Assembly: GCA_000318405.1 (NCBI GenBank)
Contig: KB291761.1
Coordinates: 111,027-175,026, forward strand
Length of the DNA: 64,000 nt
Direction of reading: 5' to 3'
Source: Brevundimonas diminuta 470-4
GTDB lineage: Bacteria > Pseudomonadota > Alphaproteobacteria > Caulobacterales > Caulobacteraceae
Below the pieces are notes generated by a model. That model ran no database searches, was not told where the DNA came from, and was given only the letters and a program-made list of their open reading frames with translations. A program made the position numbers and the translations under genes. This document shows positions 54,930 to 64,000 of the stretch, in pieces (position 1 is the stretch's first letter; each line of letters opens with the position of its first letter).

Positions 54930-55409
54930 CACCATCAGTTGATTGGTGGTCTTGATGGCTCGCAGGACGATACAGGACTTCAACGCCGCAACGCCGCCGG
55001 TGCTCTCGATCAACCTATCAATAAAGTCCGCCAGTTCCTCCAGACCTCCGACCGCGACACGCAAAAGAAGGTCGATGTCTCCGGTCTGGGCGAAGCATTC
55101 CAAGACCTCCGGGGCATCCCTAACGAAGGCGTAGAAGGCTTCGTTGGCGCTATGATCATGAGAACGGACGCTGACCATGACATGAGCGAGGACGTGCAGG
55201 CCAAGCCGCTCACGGTCCAGGAGCGTGACGGTCTGGGCGAGGTACCCGTCCTTTCGTAGCCGCTCCAAGCGACGGGCGCATTGGCTGGGCGACAGATGAA
55301 CGACCTCGGCCAGCTGAGCATGAGTTAGAGAGCCGTCACGCTGAACCGCCCGCAGAAGCCGCTTATCAAATTCGTCTAACATGATCTGCTTGGGATTTTT
55401 CATCATCAT
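54924..55409 (-). CDS. Lrp/AsnC-family transcriptional regulator
   Basis: 161 residues. The helix-turn-helix is LDEFDKRLLRAVQRDGSL, HAQLAEVVHLSPSQCARRLERLRKDG (in part: LSPSQCARRLERL), and the RAM ligand domain covers about 70-150 (VMVSVRSHDHSANEAFYAF, TGDIDLLLRVAVGGLEELAD). It probably senses an amino acid and regulates the divergent LysE-type exporter. Start is one of three ATGs at 55409, 55406 or 55403, or ATG 55382. The TAA stop lies in repeat copy 2. Confidence 0.9.
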   Translation of the reverse strand: MMMKNPKQIMLDEFDKRLLRAVQRDGSLTHAQLAEVVHLSPSQCARRLERLRKDGYLAQTVTLLDRERLGLHVLAHVMVSVRSHDHSANEAFYAFVRDAPEVLECFAQTGDIDLLLRVAVGGLEELADFIDRLIESTGGVAALKSCIVLRAIKTTNQLMVR

Positions 55410-55411
55410 AG

Positions 55412-55435
55412 GCGCACTTTATGCGGAAAATGCGC
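55412..55435. promoter_or_regulatory. Candidate Lrp-type operator
   Basis: GCGCACTTT and AAAATGCGC form a 9-bp inverted repeat with one mismatch over a 6-bp spacer, between the divergent lrp-type and lysE-type genes. Lrp-type sites have this form; binding is inferred. Confidence 0.5.
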
Positions 55436-55521
55436 AACGAATGCATCAAGTCCGTCTGATTTAGCGCGCCTTTTTCAGAAGGGATGACGCACGCTTCTCT
55501 CCCGACTGCAGAGAGCCGCCC

Positions 55522-56142
55522 GTGATCATCCCTGACGCAATCCTCACATTTGTCACCGCGTCCGCGCTACTGGCGTTTATCCCGGGCCCGGACCTCGTGT
55601 TTGTTCTGACCGAATCCATGCTCCGGGGTAAGCGGGCCGGCCTTGCCGCAACAACGGGTCTCTGTTCGGGTCTTCTGTTTCACACAGCGGCCGTGACGTT
55701 TGGGGTTGCCGCCTTGGTTCAAGCGTCGCCCATCGCCTTTACAGCCCTCCGCTATATTGGAGCGACTTACCTGCTGTACCTCGCATGGAAGAGCTTCAGC
55801 GCAAGCGCCGTGGCGGTAGGTGACGGCTCAGGGAAGGCGATCTCATTGCCTGCGATCTATCGCAGAGGCGTCATCATGAACGGCGCCAACCCCAAGGTCG
55901 CGATATTCTTCCTCGCGTTCCTGCCTCAGTTCACCCAACCCGAACGAGGCGGCGTGGCGAGCCAGATGATGGTTTTGGGGGCCACCTTCATCGTCTGCTC
56001 ATTCGCATGCTTCGCCATTGTGACACTTGCGGCCCAGCCCATCGGCAGGTGGATCAGGGGCGCTCCTGATCGTCAGGTCTGGTTGAACAGATTAGCGGCG
56101 ATCATCTTCGTCGGCTTGGCTGCCAAACTCGCTATCGGCTGA
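55522..56142 (+). CDS. LysE/RhtB-family amino-acid exporter
   Basis: 206 residues from GTG 55522, six predicted membrane helices. LysE signature: FIPGPDLVFVLTESMLRGKRAGLAATTGL (in part: FIPGPDLVFVLTESMLRG), GVIMNGANPKVAIFFLAFLPQF and YLLYLAWKSF. It exports an amino acid such as threonine, homoserine or another; not assignable. The divergent Lrp-type gene is its likely regulator. Confidence 0.9.
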   Translation: MIIPDAILTFVTASALLAFIPGPDLVFVLTESMLRGKRAGLAATTGLCSGLLFHTAAVTFGVAALVQASPIAFTALRYIGATYLLYLAWKSFSASAVAVGDGSGKAISLPAIYRRGVIMNGANPKVAIFFLAFLPQFTQPERGGVASQMMVLGATFIVCSFACFAIVTLAAQPIGRWIRGAPDRQVWLNRLAAIIFVGLAAKLAIG

Positions 56143-56276
56143 TCGAAGCGTGACGCATGGCGACTTCTCCTGCCCACCTCCCGATTAGCGTCGCCCGCAG
56201 ACAGGACGCACAGAAAGTCATTTTAAATCAGAGATTTATTTAGGCGTACGTGCTATCCAATGCCGCTCTTGGCGGC

Positions 56277-57260
56277 TCAACCCCGCTCCCGTCGGGAGAG
56301 GGTTGGCCGAGACGCACCCACATGCGCCACGCCTCGGGCGCGGGCGATCTCCATCTGCTTCTGGCGTTCGGCATAACCTTCGCGCTGGGTCGCGTCGCGG
56401 TCGTCCCAGCAGCGGTCGCAGGACACGCCCTCGACATAGCGCGCAGAGCGTCGGCCTTCGGGACTGACCGGCATCCGGCAGGCGCGGCACAGGCTGTGCT
56501 CGCCCTCGACCAGCCCATGGCCCACGGACACCCGCTCGTCGAAGACGAAGCATTCGCCGCGCCACAGGCTTTCGGGCTCCGGCACCGTCTGCAGATACTT
56601 CAGGATGCCGCCCTCCAGATGGTGCACGTCGCGCACCCCCTCGGCCTTTAGGAAGGCGGTGGCCTTTTCGCAGCGGATGCCGCCGGTGCAATACATGGCC
56701 ACCTTCGGCGGCGTCGGGCGGTCCAGCAGGGCGCGGCCCTCTGTGCGGAACCAGTCGGCGAACTCGCGGAAGGTGCGGGTGTTCGGCTGAACGGCCCCCT
56801 CGAAGGCGCCGATCTCGCCCTCGTAGTCGTTGCGGGTGTCGATGACGACGGTGTCGGGATCGGCGATCAGGGCGTTCCAGTCCTGGGGCGAGACATAGGT
56901 CCCCACGCCCTCGACCGGGTCGATGTCGGGCTGGCCCATGGTGACGATCTCGGCCTTCACCCGCACCTTCATGCGGTGGAAGGGCATGGCCGAGGCGGTC
57001 GAATACTTCAGCTCCAGCCGGTCGAAGCCCGGGAGGGCGCGCACGCCGGCGATGACGCGGGCGATGTCGGCCTGCGGCCCGGCGATGGTGCCGTTGATCC
57101 CCTCATGCGCCACCAGAAGCGTGCCGCGCACCTGATCCCCGCACAGGTCGAGCAGATGAAGGCGCAGGGCCGCCGGGTCGGCCACGGGCGCGAAACGGTA
57201 CAGGGCCGCCACGGTGAAGGGGGTCGAAGGCGACGGGGAGGGAACGGCTGGGACGGTCAC
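56277..57260 (-). CDS. trhO: tRNA uridine(34) hydroxylase (rhodanese-like)
   Basis: 327 residues from GTG 57260, chosen for AGGAAGG just upstream and because the longer frame is unsupported. N-terminal ferredoxin-like part ([30 protein letters not shown]) is followed by a rhodanese domain with [18 protein letters not shown] and the active-site Cys in [19 protein letters not shown]-terminal zinc-type segment has [10 protein letters not shown] and [11 protein letters not shown]. It makes ho5U34 in tRNA. The last residues (PTLSRRERG) are encoded by a dispersed repeat. Confidence 0.93.
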   Translation of the reverse strand: MTVPAVPSPSPSTPFTVAALYRFAPVADPAALRLHLLDLCGDQVRGTLLVAHEGINGTIAGPQADIARVIAGVRALPGFDRLELKYSTASAMPFHRMKVRVKAEIVTMGQPDIDPVEGVGTYVSPQDWNALIADPDTVVIDTRNDYEGEIGAFEGAVQPNTRTFREFADWFRTEGRALLDRPTPPKVAMYCTGGIRCEKATAFLKAEGVRDVHHLEGGILKYLQTVPEPESLWRGECFVFDERVSVGHGLVEGEHSLCRACRMPVSPEGRRSARYVEGVSCDRCWDDRDATQREGYAERQKQMEIARARGVAHVGASRPTLSRRERG

Positions 57261-57439
57261 GGCCTTCCTATAGCGTCCCGTCGCCGCCCCTGCGACGCCA
57301 ATAATCCGGAACCCAGAGTGACCGCTTCCCGGCTTGCTTCCCCCGCCGAAGCCGTGTGCATTGACCGCATGGTCGTCGTCGGTTCCCGCCCGCCCCATGA
57401 GGTTCATCCGCGTATCGCCCATGCGAGGAGCCGCCCCGC

Positions 57440-59137
57440 ATGAGTTCAACCGCCGACGCATCCGCCTCCCCCTCTGGCCCTGCGCCCGCCCCGCCCGGCC
57501 GCCCCTCGGCCCTGGCGCCGCTGCGGCACCCCATTTTCCGGGCGGTGTGGATCACCAGCCTCGTCACCAATTTCGGCGGTCTGATCCAGTCGGTCGGCGC
57601 GGCATGGATGATGACCTCCATCGCCTCGGCTCAGATGGTCGCCCTGGTGCAAGCCTCGGTCACCCTGCCGATCATGCTGCTGTCGCTGGCGGCCGGGGCG
57701 CTGGCCGACACGGTGGACCGGCGCAGGATCATGCTGGCGGCGCAGACCTTCATGCTGCTGGTTTCAGCGGGGCTGGCGGCGATGACTTGGATGGGCTGGA
57801 TCACGCCCTGGGTGCTGCTGACCTTCACCTTCCTGATCGGCTGCGGCGTCGCCTTCAACGGCCCGGCCTGGCAGGCGTCGGTCGGCGATATGGTCCCGCG
57901 CGAAGACCTGGCCGGCGCCGTCACCCTGAATTCCATGGGCTTCAACATGGCCCGCAGCGTCGGCCCGGCGCTGGGCGGCCTGATCGTGGCGGCTGCGGGG
58001 GCGGCGGCGGCCTTCGCCGTCAACGCCTTCAGCTACATCGGCCTGTTGATCGTCCTGTTCCGCTGGAAGCCCGAGCGGCCCAAGCAGACCCTGCCGCGCG
58101 AAGGCCTGCTGGCGGCCATGGCGGGGGGCGTGCGCTACGCCTTCCTGTCGCCGCGCGTGACGGCGGTGCTGCTGCGCGCCCTGGTGTTCGGCGTCGGCGC
58201 CAGCGCGGTTCAGGCCCTGATGCCCGTGGTCGCGCGCCAGAGCGGCGGCGGGCCTCTGGTCTTCGGCCTGCTGCTGGGCTCGTTCGGCGTCGGCGCCGTG
58301 GGCGGCGCCCTGTTCGTCGGCCAGCTGCGCGCGAAATATGAGACGGAGACCATCGTCCGCGTCGCTGCGCTGGCCTTCGCGGCGGCGGCTCTGGGCCTGG
58401 CCTATACGCCCTGGCTGGCCGTCACCCTGCCGGCGCTGATGATCGCCGGGGCGGGCTGGGTGCTGGTGCTGTCCAGCTTCAACGTCACGGTGCAGATGTC
58501 GGTGCCGCGCTGGGTCGTGGCGCGGGCGCTGGCGCTGTATCAGATGGCGGCCTTCGGCGGCATGGCGGGCGGCAGCTGGCTGTGGGGCGCCCTGGCCCAG
58601 ACCTATGGGGTCGAGACGGCCCTGTCGGTCTCGGCGGGCGTGCTGGCGCTGTGCATTCTGATCGGCCTGAAGGTGCCCCTGCCCTCGACCGCCAATCTGA
58701 ACATGGACCTGTTGCGCCGCTGGACCGAGCCGCAGACCGCCCTGGCCATCGAACCGCGCAGCGGACCGGTCATCGTCTCCATCGCCTATCGGATCCGCGA
58801 AGAGGACATCGACGCCTTCCTGGCCCTGATGGACGAGCGGCGTCGCATCCGGCGCCGCGACGGCGCGCGACAGTGGCGTCTGATGCGCGATCTGGCCGAA
58901 CCCCAGGTCTGGGTCGAGAAGTATCAGACGCCGACCTGGCTGGACTACATCCGCCACAACCAGCGCATCACCCACGCCGACGCCTCGATCAACGAAGGCA
59001 TCCGCGCCCTGCATCAGGGACCGGACCGGCCCGTCGTGCACCGCATGATCGAGCGCACCACCGCCCCCCTGGCCGCCAATCTGCACGGCGACCGACACTA
59101 TGGAGAACCGCTGACCGACCCGACCCGATCCTCTTGA
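57440..59137 (+). CDS. MFS exporter with C-terminal DUF894-type domain (EntS-like)
   Basis: 565 residues. The first ~410 form an MFS_3 transporter with twelve helices ([36 protein letters not shown]). The last ~130 residues ([59 protein letters not shown]) are a soluble ABM-fold domain, as in the DUF894 proteins. EntS exports enterobactin; the substrate here is unknown and no siderophore genes are near. GAGGAG lies about 10 nt before the ATG. It is divergent from trhO. Confidence 0.85.
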   Translation: MSSTADASASPSGPAPAPPGRPSALAPLRHPIFRAVWITSLVTNFGGLIQSVGAAWMMTSIASAQMVALVQASVTLPIMLLSLAAGALADTVDRRRIMLAAQTFMLLVSAGLAAMTWMGWITPWVLLTFTFLIGCGVAFNGPAWQASVGDMVPREDLAGAVTLNSMGFNMARSVGPALGGLIVAAAGAAAAFAVNAFSYIGLLIVLFRWKPERPKQTLPREGLLAAMAGGVRYAFLSPRVTAVLLRALVFGVGASAVQALMPVVARQSGGGPLVFGLLLGSFGVGAVGGALFVGQLRAKYETETIVRVAALAFAAAALGLAYTPWLAVTLPALMIAGAGWVLVLSSFNVTVQMSVPRWVVARALALYQMAAFGGMAGGSWLWGALAQTYGVETALSVSAGVLALCILIGLKVPLPSTANLNMDLLRRWTEPQTALAIEPRSGPVIVSIAYRIREEDIDAFLALMDERRRIRRRDGARQWRLMRDLAEPQVWVEKYQTPTWLDYIRHNQRITHADASINEGIRALHQGPDRPVVHRMIERTTAPLAANLHGDRHYGEPLTDPTRSS

Positions 59138-59315
59138 GGCCAGACATGCCGCGCCTGCCCGATATGTTGAGCAAATAATCAACCCTGATCGGCCCAACAC
59201 AGGCAGTCCTTATCAAGCCTGTCGATATTGCGGCGCACACAAACTGCGACTTGCGTGAAGGGCGCAAAATCTGGTCTAGGGAGCCACGCGTCTGGTTCGC
59301 GCAAGGTCAAGACCC

Positions 59316-60572
59316 ATGAAGATCGCAATCCTCGGCGCCGGCGTGATCGGCGTGACCACCGCCCACTACCTGGCCCGCCAGGGGCATGAGGTGACCGTCA
59401 TCGACCGCCAGAGCGGTCCGGCGCTGGAGACCAGCTTCGCCAATGCGGGCGAAATCTCGCCCGGCTATTCCTCGCCCTGGGCCGCGCCCGGCATCCCGGC
59501 CAAGGCGGTGAAGTGGCTGTTCATGCGCCACGCCCCGCTGATCCTGCACCCCCAGATCAATGCCCCGACCGTGGCCTGGCTGCTATCGCTGCTGCGCAAC
59601 TGCACCTCGGCCCGCTATGCGCTGAACAAGGCCCGCATGGTGCGTCTGGCCGACTACAGCCAGGTGGTGCAGACGGCGCTGAACGAAGAGCTGGGCCTGG
59701 AATACGACCACCGCACCCAGGGCACGCTGCAACTGTTCCGCACCCAGAAGCAGCTGGACGGCATCTACAAGGACACCGAGGTCCTGCGCGAAGGCGGCGT
59801 GCCATTCGAGGTGCTGGACCAGGACGGCTGCATCGCCGCCGAGCCGGGCTTGAAGGCCACGCGCGACCTGTTCGTCGGCGGCCTGCGCCTGCCGCGCGAC
59901 GAGACCGGCGACTGCTTCAAGTTCACCGTCGCCCTGGCCGACCACGCCGCGGCGACGCAGGGCGTGACCTTCCAGTACGGCACGACCATCGAGGGCCTGA
60001 TCGCCGAGGGCGGCCGCATCACCGGGGTCAAGACCGACAAGGGCGTGGTCACGGCCGACGCCTATGTGCTGGCGCTGGGGTCCTATTCGCCGATGATGGT
60101 CAAGCCGCTGGGCATGACCCTGCCGGTCTATCCGGTAAAGGGCTATTCGATCACCGCCCCGATCATCAATGAACCCGCCGCCCCGGTCTCGACCATCATG
60201 GACGAGAGCTACAAGGTGGCGATCACCCGTCTGGGCGACCGCATCCGCGTCGGCGGCATGGCCGAGATCGCCGGCTTCTCGGACGCCCTGCCCGAGCGCC
60301 GCCGCAACACGCTGGAGCATTCGGTCGGCTCGCTGTTCCCCGGCGCGGGCGACCTGAAGGCGGCGAGCTACTGGTCGGGCCTGCGCCCGATGACGCCGGA
60401 CGGCACCCCGGTTATCGGCAAGACCAAGATCGACAATCTGTTCCTGAACACCGGCCACGGCACGCTGGGCTGGACGATGGCGTGCGGCTCGGCCCGCGTC
60501 ATCGCCGACCTGATCAGCGGCCAGACGCCGGATATCGAGACGGCCGACCTGGGCATCGCGCGATATCGCTGA
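59316..60572 (+). CDS. dadA: D-amino acid dehydrogenase small subunit
   Basis: 418 residues, FAD-dependent oxidoreductase of the DAO fold. FAD motif [19 protein letters not shown] at residues 4-22; further FAD contacts [30 protein letters not shown], and [20 protein letters not shown] near the end. It oxidises D-alanine and other D-amino acids and feeds electrons to the respiratory chain. No alanine racemase gene (dadX) is adjacent. An inverted-repeat element begins right after the stop. Confidence 0.95.
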   Translation: MKIAILGAGVIGVTTAHYLARQGHEVTVIDRQSGPALETSFANAGEISPGYSSPWAAPGIPAKAVKWLFMRHAPLILHPQINAPTVAWLLSLLRNCTSARYALNKARMVRLADYSQVVQTALNEELGLEYDHRTQGTLQLFRTQKQLDGIYKDTEVLREGGVPFEVLDQDGCIAAEPGLKATRDLFVGGLRLPRDETGDCFKFTVALADHAAATQGVTFQYGTTIEGLIAEGGRITGVKTDKGVVTADAYVLALGSYSPMMVKPLGMTLPVYPVKGYSITAPIINEPAAPVSTIMDESYKVAITRLGDRIRVGGMAEIAGFSDALPERRRNTLEHSVGSLFPGAGDLKAASYWSGLRPMTPDGTPVIGKTKIDNLFLNTGHGTLGWTMACGSARVIADLISGQTPDIETADLGIARYR

Positions 60573-60573
60573 A

Positions 60574-60804
60574 CCCTTCTCCCATTGTGGGAGAATGTGC
60601 TCAAGCAGCCGAAGGCGTTAGCGCGCACAAATCCTTCTCCCCTTGTGGGAGAAGGTGGGCGCCGCAAGGCGCTCGGATGAGGGGTGCTAGCGCCTCAGTA
60701 TCCGAACAAGGCGTCGGCCTCAGTCAACAATGGTCAGGCTTCGCGTCGACACCCCTCATCCGTCTCGCTCCGCGAGCCACCTTCTCCCACGAGGGGAGAA
60801 GGGC
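60574..60804. repeat. Pair of inverted CTTCTCCC-type dispersed repeats
   Basis: Copy B (60633-60685) begins CCTTCTCCCCTTGTGGGAG and ends CGGATGAGGGGT; copy C (60751-60804) is its inverted match, ending GGGGAGAAGGG. A weaker copy A sits at 60574-60600. They fill the space between dadA and cheE, both of which stop at the element edges. Similar elements occur at 51.2 and 56.3 kb. Confidence 0.8.
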
Positions 60805-61257
60805 CTAGCTTCTTGCCTTCGTCGCCACGGCCTTGAGGCCCTTCAGCAGTTGCTCCGTCGCCGCATTGCGTTCGCAGCCGGCGTTGAGGATCAGCCGCAG
60901 CGCCTGGACGTGCACCTGCACCGGCGGCCATTCCCAGGCGTCGGCCGCCGTCATGCGGTCGGCCGTATCAGCCAGGCTGTAGCCCGCGTCGAACAGGGGG
61001 CCGGCGTCGAAGAAGCCCGCCAGGTCCACCACGCGCGACGCCAGACGATAGACTTCGGCGCCGGGCACCTGCGGCCGCGCCGCGCACAGGCTTTCCAGCT
61101 CCGCGACGGCGGCTTCGATCTCGGCCATGACCTCGGCCCTATGGCGGCCCAGTCGCTCGTCAGCGCGGCGCTGAACATCGGTCAGGGTCCGGCCGCCCGG
61201 CTGGGCCATCTGCTCCGCCAGAGAGGTCTTGATCCGGGTGATCACAGGCTCGGTCAC
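60805..61257 (-). CDS. cheE: Chemotaxis protein CheE
   Basis: 150 residues, helical, soluble. Assignment rests on position as the last gene of the cheB-cheY-cheD-cheU-cheY-cheE order found in Caulobacter. Sequence features: ITRIKTSLAEQMAQPGGRTL, VAELESLCAARPQVPG, DLAGFFDAGPLFDAGYSLAD. No enzymatic motif is seen and the role of CheE in Caulobacter is not established. Its start overlaps the upstream receiver gene by 4 nt. Confidence 0.7.
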   Translation of the reverse strand: MTEPVITRIKTSLAEQMAQPGGRTLTDVQRRADERLGRHRAEVMAEIEAAVAELESLCAARPQVPGAEVYRLASRVVDLAGFFDAGPLFDAGYSLADTADRMTAADAWEWPPVQVHVQALRLILNAGCERNAATEQLLKGLKAVATKARS

Positions 61258-61841
61258 AGCGACACCCTCTGCGGCTTCAGCAGCATGTCGATGTCGGCCT
61301 GATCCATATTCTCTTCGACGGCGTGGCCGATGTGGGCCGACAGGTCGCCCTTGCGGCGCCCGGCCATGCCCACGGGCGGGCCGAAATTACGGACGCGGCG
61401 ATCGGGACCGACATAGGTCTCGCACTCGACGAACTCGCGCTCATCGCCCGCCAGCCACAGGATGCGCTTCAACAGCACGGCGGGCGTCAGGGGCTTGGTG
61501 ATGACGAAGCTGACGCCGCAGTCGCGGCCTTCCTGCACCTTGGACTGGGAGGCGTGGCCGGTGACCAGGATGACGGGCGTATAGCGCATCGGCGCAGGCG
61601 TCTCGCGCCGCAGCCAGCGGGTGAAGGCGTAGCCGTCCATCTCAGGATCGCCGCAGTCGATGACGATCAGATCGACCGGCCGCTGTTGCAGCAGCTTAAC
61701 CGCCTCGACGGCCGAGGGGCGTTTGATCTGCTCCTTGACGCCGAAGCCCTGGAAGATCGAGCCCAGCATGTCCAGCGCCTGCGGCGTGTCGTCGACCAGC
61801 AGCACCGTCGACTGCTCCAGATTGATGCGGTCCTCGGCCAT
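61254..61841 (-). CDS. CheY-type response regulator with C-terminal extension (CheYIII-like)
   Basis: 195 residues; a receiver (about 10-130) plus a ~65-residue tail. Acidic pocket DD in VLLVDDTPQAL, phospho-Asp in DLIVIDCGDPEMDG, Thr in ILVTGHAS and Lys in VITKPLTPA. The tail has GPDRRVRNFG and is not a DNA-binding domain. The DCGDP loop differs slightly from the usual DxxMP. It lies between cheU and cheE, the place of cheYIII in Caulobacter. Confidence 0.85.
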   Translation of the reverse strand: MAEDRINLEQSTVLLVDDTPQALDMLGSIFQGFGVKEQIKRPSAVEAVKLLQQRPVDLIVIDCGDPEMDGYAFTRWLRRETPAPMRYTPVILVTGHASQSKVQEGRDCGVSFVITKPLTPAVLLKRILWLAGDEREFVECETYVGPDRRVRNFGPPVGMAGRRKGDLSAHIGHAVEENMDQADIDMLLKPQRVSL

Positions 61842-61844
61842 GGC

Positions 61845-62210
61845 TCAGAACAGGTGCAGTTCGCCCGCCGCCCGGGCGGGTTCGTCGCCGTCCGCATCGG
61901 CGGCGGGGCGTCGGGCGCGGTGGGTCGTTTCCTGCATCCGCTCGGCCATCTCGGCCAGCGGCAGGGCGGCCAGGGCGGTGTCCATCGGCTGATCCGCAGC
62001 CACGGCCTGCGCCAGCCCGGCCAGCGCCTCGACCCGCTGGGTCAGGACGTCGAACGTCTGGCTGCGCGTCAGATAGCCCAGCCGCGTCTCGGGCGGCAGC
62101 TGGCGCAACACCTCGGACACTAGTCCGCCCGCCGCCTCGATCTCGGCGCGGATGTCCGCCAGTTCCGCCGCCATGGCGGTCAGCAGGTCGCGATGGTCTG
62201 TCTCGGCCAT
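61845..62210 (-). CDS. cheU: Chemotaxis protein CheU
   Basis: 121 residues, mostly helical, no known enzymatic motif. Identified by position after cheD in the Caulobacter-type che operon. The central part (LRQLPPETRLGYLTRSQTFD, VEALAGLAQAV) is amphipathic. The C-terminus ends GELHLF, similar to the GDLELF end of CheD in the same operon. It starts 1 nt after the cheD stop. Function unknown. Confidence 0.65.
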   Translation of the reverse strand: MAETDHRDLLTAMAAELADIRAEIEAAGGLVSEVLRQLPPETRLGYLTRSQTFDVLTQRVEALAGLAQAVAADQPMDTALAALPLAEMAERMQETTHRARRPAADADGDEPARAAGELHLF

Positions 62211-62211
62211 A

Positions 62212-62760
62212 TCAGAACAGCTCCAGATCCCCGGCGCTGGCCAGAGGCGGCGTGCGCGGCGTCGAGGACGGCAGGGCCGCCTGATCGGTCACCGCGCGTT
62301 GCCGCGCCCGGCCGCTTACCGGCCAATAATGAAGTCGACGCCCCCCGGCGCCCCTCAGACTGCCGCCGACGACGGCGATGCCCTCATCGGCCATGAAGCG
62401 CTCGGCGAAGGCGGCGTTGGCCGCGCCGATGTCGGTCAGGGCGTCGAACATACGGCCCCCGCCGAACAGCTTGGCCTCAAGCCGGTCGCGACGACCGCCC
62501 GCCTTCAGCACGTCATTGATCAGCACTTCCATCAGATAGGCGCCATAGCGGCGTCCGGCGCCGGCGTCCGTCCCCGCGCCCTCGGGCAGCAGGAAGTGGT
62601 TCATTCCCCCGACCCCCGCCTCCGGATCGCGCAGGCACAGGGCCACGCAGCTGCCCAGAACCGTCGTCAGCACGACGTCGGGATCGGACGACACATAGTG
62701 ATCGCCCTGCCCCACGTGCACGCGCCGCTCGACCGGATCCTGAACAGCCGCCCCGATCAC
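62212..62760 (-). CDS. cheD: Chemoreceptor glutamine deamidase CheD
   Basis: 182 residues from GTG 62760. CheD deamidates receptor glutamines during adaptation. Catalytic residues: Cys in [14 protein letters not shown], His in GGMNHFLLP and the KLFGGGRMF region. The C-terminus after about 155 is a flexible extension ending GDLELF, longer than in the Bacillus/Thermotoga proteins. The start overlaps the cheY stop by 4 nt (GTGA). Confidence 0.92.
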   Translation of the reverse strand: MIGAAVQDPVERRVHVGQGDHYVSSDPDVVLTTVLGSCVALCLRDPEAGVGGMNHFLLPEGAGTDAGAGRRYGAYLMEVLINDVLKAGGRRDRLEAKLFGGGRMFDALTDIGAANAAFAERFMADEGIAVVGGSLRGAGGRRLHYWPVSGRARQRAVTDQAALPSSTPRTPPLASAGDLELF

Positions 62761-63146
62761 GTCAGCGGGCCGAAGACCGCTTCCAGCTTCTCTTTCAGCT
62801 GGGCGGTGGTGAAGGGTTTGACCAGGTAGTTGTTCACGCCGAACTGCACGGCGCGCTGGACCAGTTCGCGGTCGGCCCGGCCGGTCAGCATGATGAAGGC
62901 CGTCTTGGAGATCGGCGGATGCGCCCGGATGGCGCGCAGAAGGCTGAGGCCGTCCAGGTTCGGCATGTTGAAGTCAGAGATCACCAGATGGACCGGCTGC
63001 ACCAGCAGGGAACGCAGGGCCGCTTCGCCGTCGGGCGCTTCCTCGATGTCGCGCACGCCGATCTGCTGCAGACTGGCGCGGACAAGCGAGCGCATCGTCA
63101 GCTGATCATCGACGACGAGGGTGCGGATGGCGGAGGCGGCGGGCAT
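62757..63146 (-). CDS. cheY: Chemotaxis response regulator CheY
   Basis: 129 residues, a stand-alone receiver. VVDDQLTMR acidic pocket, phospho-Asp in [14 protein letters not shown], Thr in IMLTGRA, Lys in [11 protein letters not shown]. It carries the signal from CheA to the flagellar switch. It lies between cheB and cheD as the second CheY of the Caulobacter operon, 8 bp after cheB. Confidence 0.93.
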   Translation of the reverse strand: MPAASAIRTLVVDDQLTMRSLVRASLQQIGVRDIEEAPDGEAALRSLLVQPVHLVISDFNMPNLDGLSLLRAIRAHPPISKTAFIMLTGRADRELVQRAVQFGVNNYLVKPFTTAQLKEKLEAVFGPLT

Positions 63147-63154
63147 GAACGTCC

Positions 63155-64000
63155 TTACGCGACAGTCTGGGGCGCGGCCGTACGGGCGGCGCAGGATTCG
63201 AGGATGGCCGGAGCCATGCGGGAAAGGGGCAGCTGGCGCTCGACGGCGCCCAGTTCGAAGGCCGCGCGCGGCATCCCATAGACGACGCAGGACGCCTCGT
63301 CCTGGCCCAGGGTGCGGGCGCCCGCCTGGCGCATGGCCAGCAGGCCCTTGGCGCCGTCCTTGCCCATGCCGGTCAGGATGACGCCCGTCATCGGGCGACC
63401 CAGCTGGGCGACCGAACCGAACAGCACGTCGACCGAGGGGCGGTGGCCGTTGACCGGATCGGCCGCGATCAGGCGGCAGCGGCCGCCCGAGGCGACCAGG
63501 TGGGCGTCCCCGCCCGGCGCGATATAGACATGACCCGGCTTCAGCGGCGCGCCGTCCTCGGCCTCGCTGACCGTGGCGGCCGAGACCTTGTTCAGGCGCG
63601 CGGCGAAGCTCCTGGTGAAGCTGGCGGGCATGTGCTGGGTGACGACCGTCGCCGGACAGTCCGCCGGAAAGGCCGACAGAATGGTCAGCAGGGCCTCGAC
63701 CCCGCCGGTGGACGAACCAATCGCCAGCACATGGTTGGGATCGGCGTGATAGGCGCCCTCGTGGCCCTGAACCGCGCGGGCCTCCAGCGGACGGACGCGC
63801 GAGCGGGCGGCGACCTTCACCTTTTCCGCCAGATCGCCGAAGGCCTCCTGGACCGGCACGCCGGGCGCAGGCTTGGCCACGGCGTCGACGGCGCCGACCT
63901 CCAGCGCGGCCAGGGTCACGTCGGTCCCCGCCTGCGTCAGGGTCGAGACCATGACCACCGGCATGGGCCGCAACCGCATGATCTTCTCCAGGAACTCCAG
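63155..64000 (-). CDS. cheB: Protein-glutamate methylesterase CheB (5' end outside window)
   Basis: The visible 282 codons run to the window's right edge; the frame begins exactly at 64000 with [20 protein letters not shown], the end of the receiver domain. A linker leads to the esterase domain with Ser in [12 protein letters not shown], His in [19 protein letters not shown] and Asp in [17 protein letters not shown]. It demethylates chemoreceptors. Downstream cheY starts 8 bp later. The upstream genes (cheA, cheW, cheR) are presumably beyond the edge. Confidence 0.95.
   Translation of the reverse strand: MEFLEKIMRLRPMPVVMVSTLTQAGTDVTLAALEVGAVDAVAKPAPGVPVQEAFGDLAEKVKVAARSRVRPLEARAVQGHEGAYHADPNHVLAIGSSTGGVEALLTILSAFPADCPATVVTQHMPASFTRSFAARLNKVSAATVSEAEDGAPLKPGHVYIAPGGDAHLVASGGRCRLIAADPVNGHRPSVDVLFGSVAQLGRPMTGVILTGMGKDGAKGLLAMRQAGARTLGQDEASCVVYGMPRAAFELGAVERQLPLSRMAPAILESCAARTAAPQTVA

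Overview
The window looks like chromosomal DNA of a Caulobacterales alphaproteobacterium, most likely Brevundimonas or a close Caulobacteraceae relative; this is an inference from gene content, not from a database match. The DNA is very GC-rich. It carries the alphaproteobacterial aa3 cytochrome oxidase cluster, a PdeA-type PAS-GEDEF-EAL protein beside it, the Caulobacter-type chemotaxis order cheB-cheY-cheD-cheU-cheY-cheE, a MucR/Ros regulator, DUF2336 proteins and TonB-dependent uptake.

Layout. 1-4.7 kb: a truncated GAF-PAS-PAS sensor protein, a YcgN-type protein, a TetR-SMR efflux pair and an ABC-F ATPase. 4.7-5.4 kb: a gene-free stretch that ends in a run of hairpins. 5.4-10.8 kb: an orphan substrate-binding lipoprotein, a Pro-rich secreted protein overlapping a DUF2336 gene, MucR and a second DUF2336 gene. 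10.8-14.2 kb: cysK and a four-gene envelope operon (CsgG-like, PEGA-like, DUF4810, DUF799) joined by 4-nt overlaps. 14.4-22.9 kb: aldehyde dehydrogenase, glyoxalase II, a methyltransferase, SixA, DUF952, PyrD, a hybrid histidine kinase, orphan Vsr, peroxiredoxin and YqgE. 23-33.2 kb (minus strand): ctaC, ctaD, ctaB, coxF-like, ctaG, ctaE, DUF983, surf1, M16 peptidase, GNAT and pdeA. 33.4-43.6 kb: a PadR-DUF1700-DUF2807 module, TldD, a GumN-like protein, a TonB receptor, a POT peptide transporter and a GNAT protein. 43.7-49.5 kb: mscL and the conserved aroA-cmk-rpsA-ihfB block, a TIGR02300 protein and two identical tRNA-Ala(GGC) genes. 49.5-51.2 kb: aidB. 51.2-56.2 kb: an accessory stretch with MFS gene debris, two secreted peptidases, a repeat pair, and an Lrp-LysE divergent pair. 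56.3-60.6 kb: trhO, an MFS exporter and dadA. 60.8-64 kb: the 3' part of the chemotaxis operon, cut inside cheB.

How the genes work together. The cta genes encode the catalytic subunits of cytochrome c oxidase plus haem a / CuB / CuA assembly factors (CtaB, CtaG, Surf1). The che genes form the adaptation and response-regulator end of one chemotaxis system. aroA-cmk-rpsA-ihfB is a housekeeping cluster. The CsgG-like operon probably builds a periplasm/outer-membrane lipoprotein assembly. PadR-DUF1700-DUF2807 looks like a self-regulated membrane module.

Least explained parts: the hairpin array at about 5.2-5.33 kb; the nested inverted repeats at 40.13-40.28 kb; the near-identical repeats flanking the HExxH peptidase gene at 53.3-54.9 kb; the M16 gene whose conserved N-terminus fits only a CTG start; and the MFS scars at 51.5-51.8 kb. 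No rRNA, CRISPR array, prophage or intact insertion sequence was seen.
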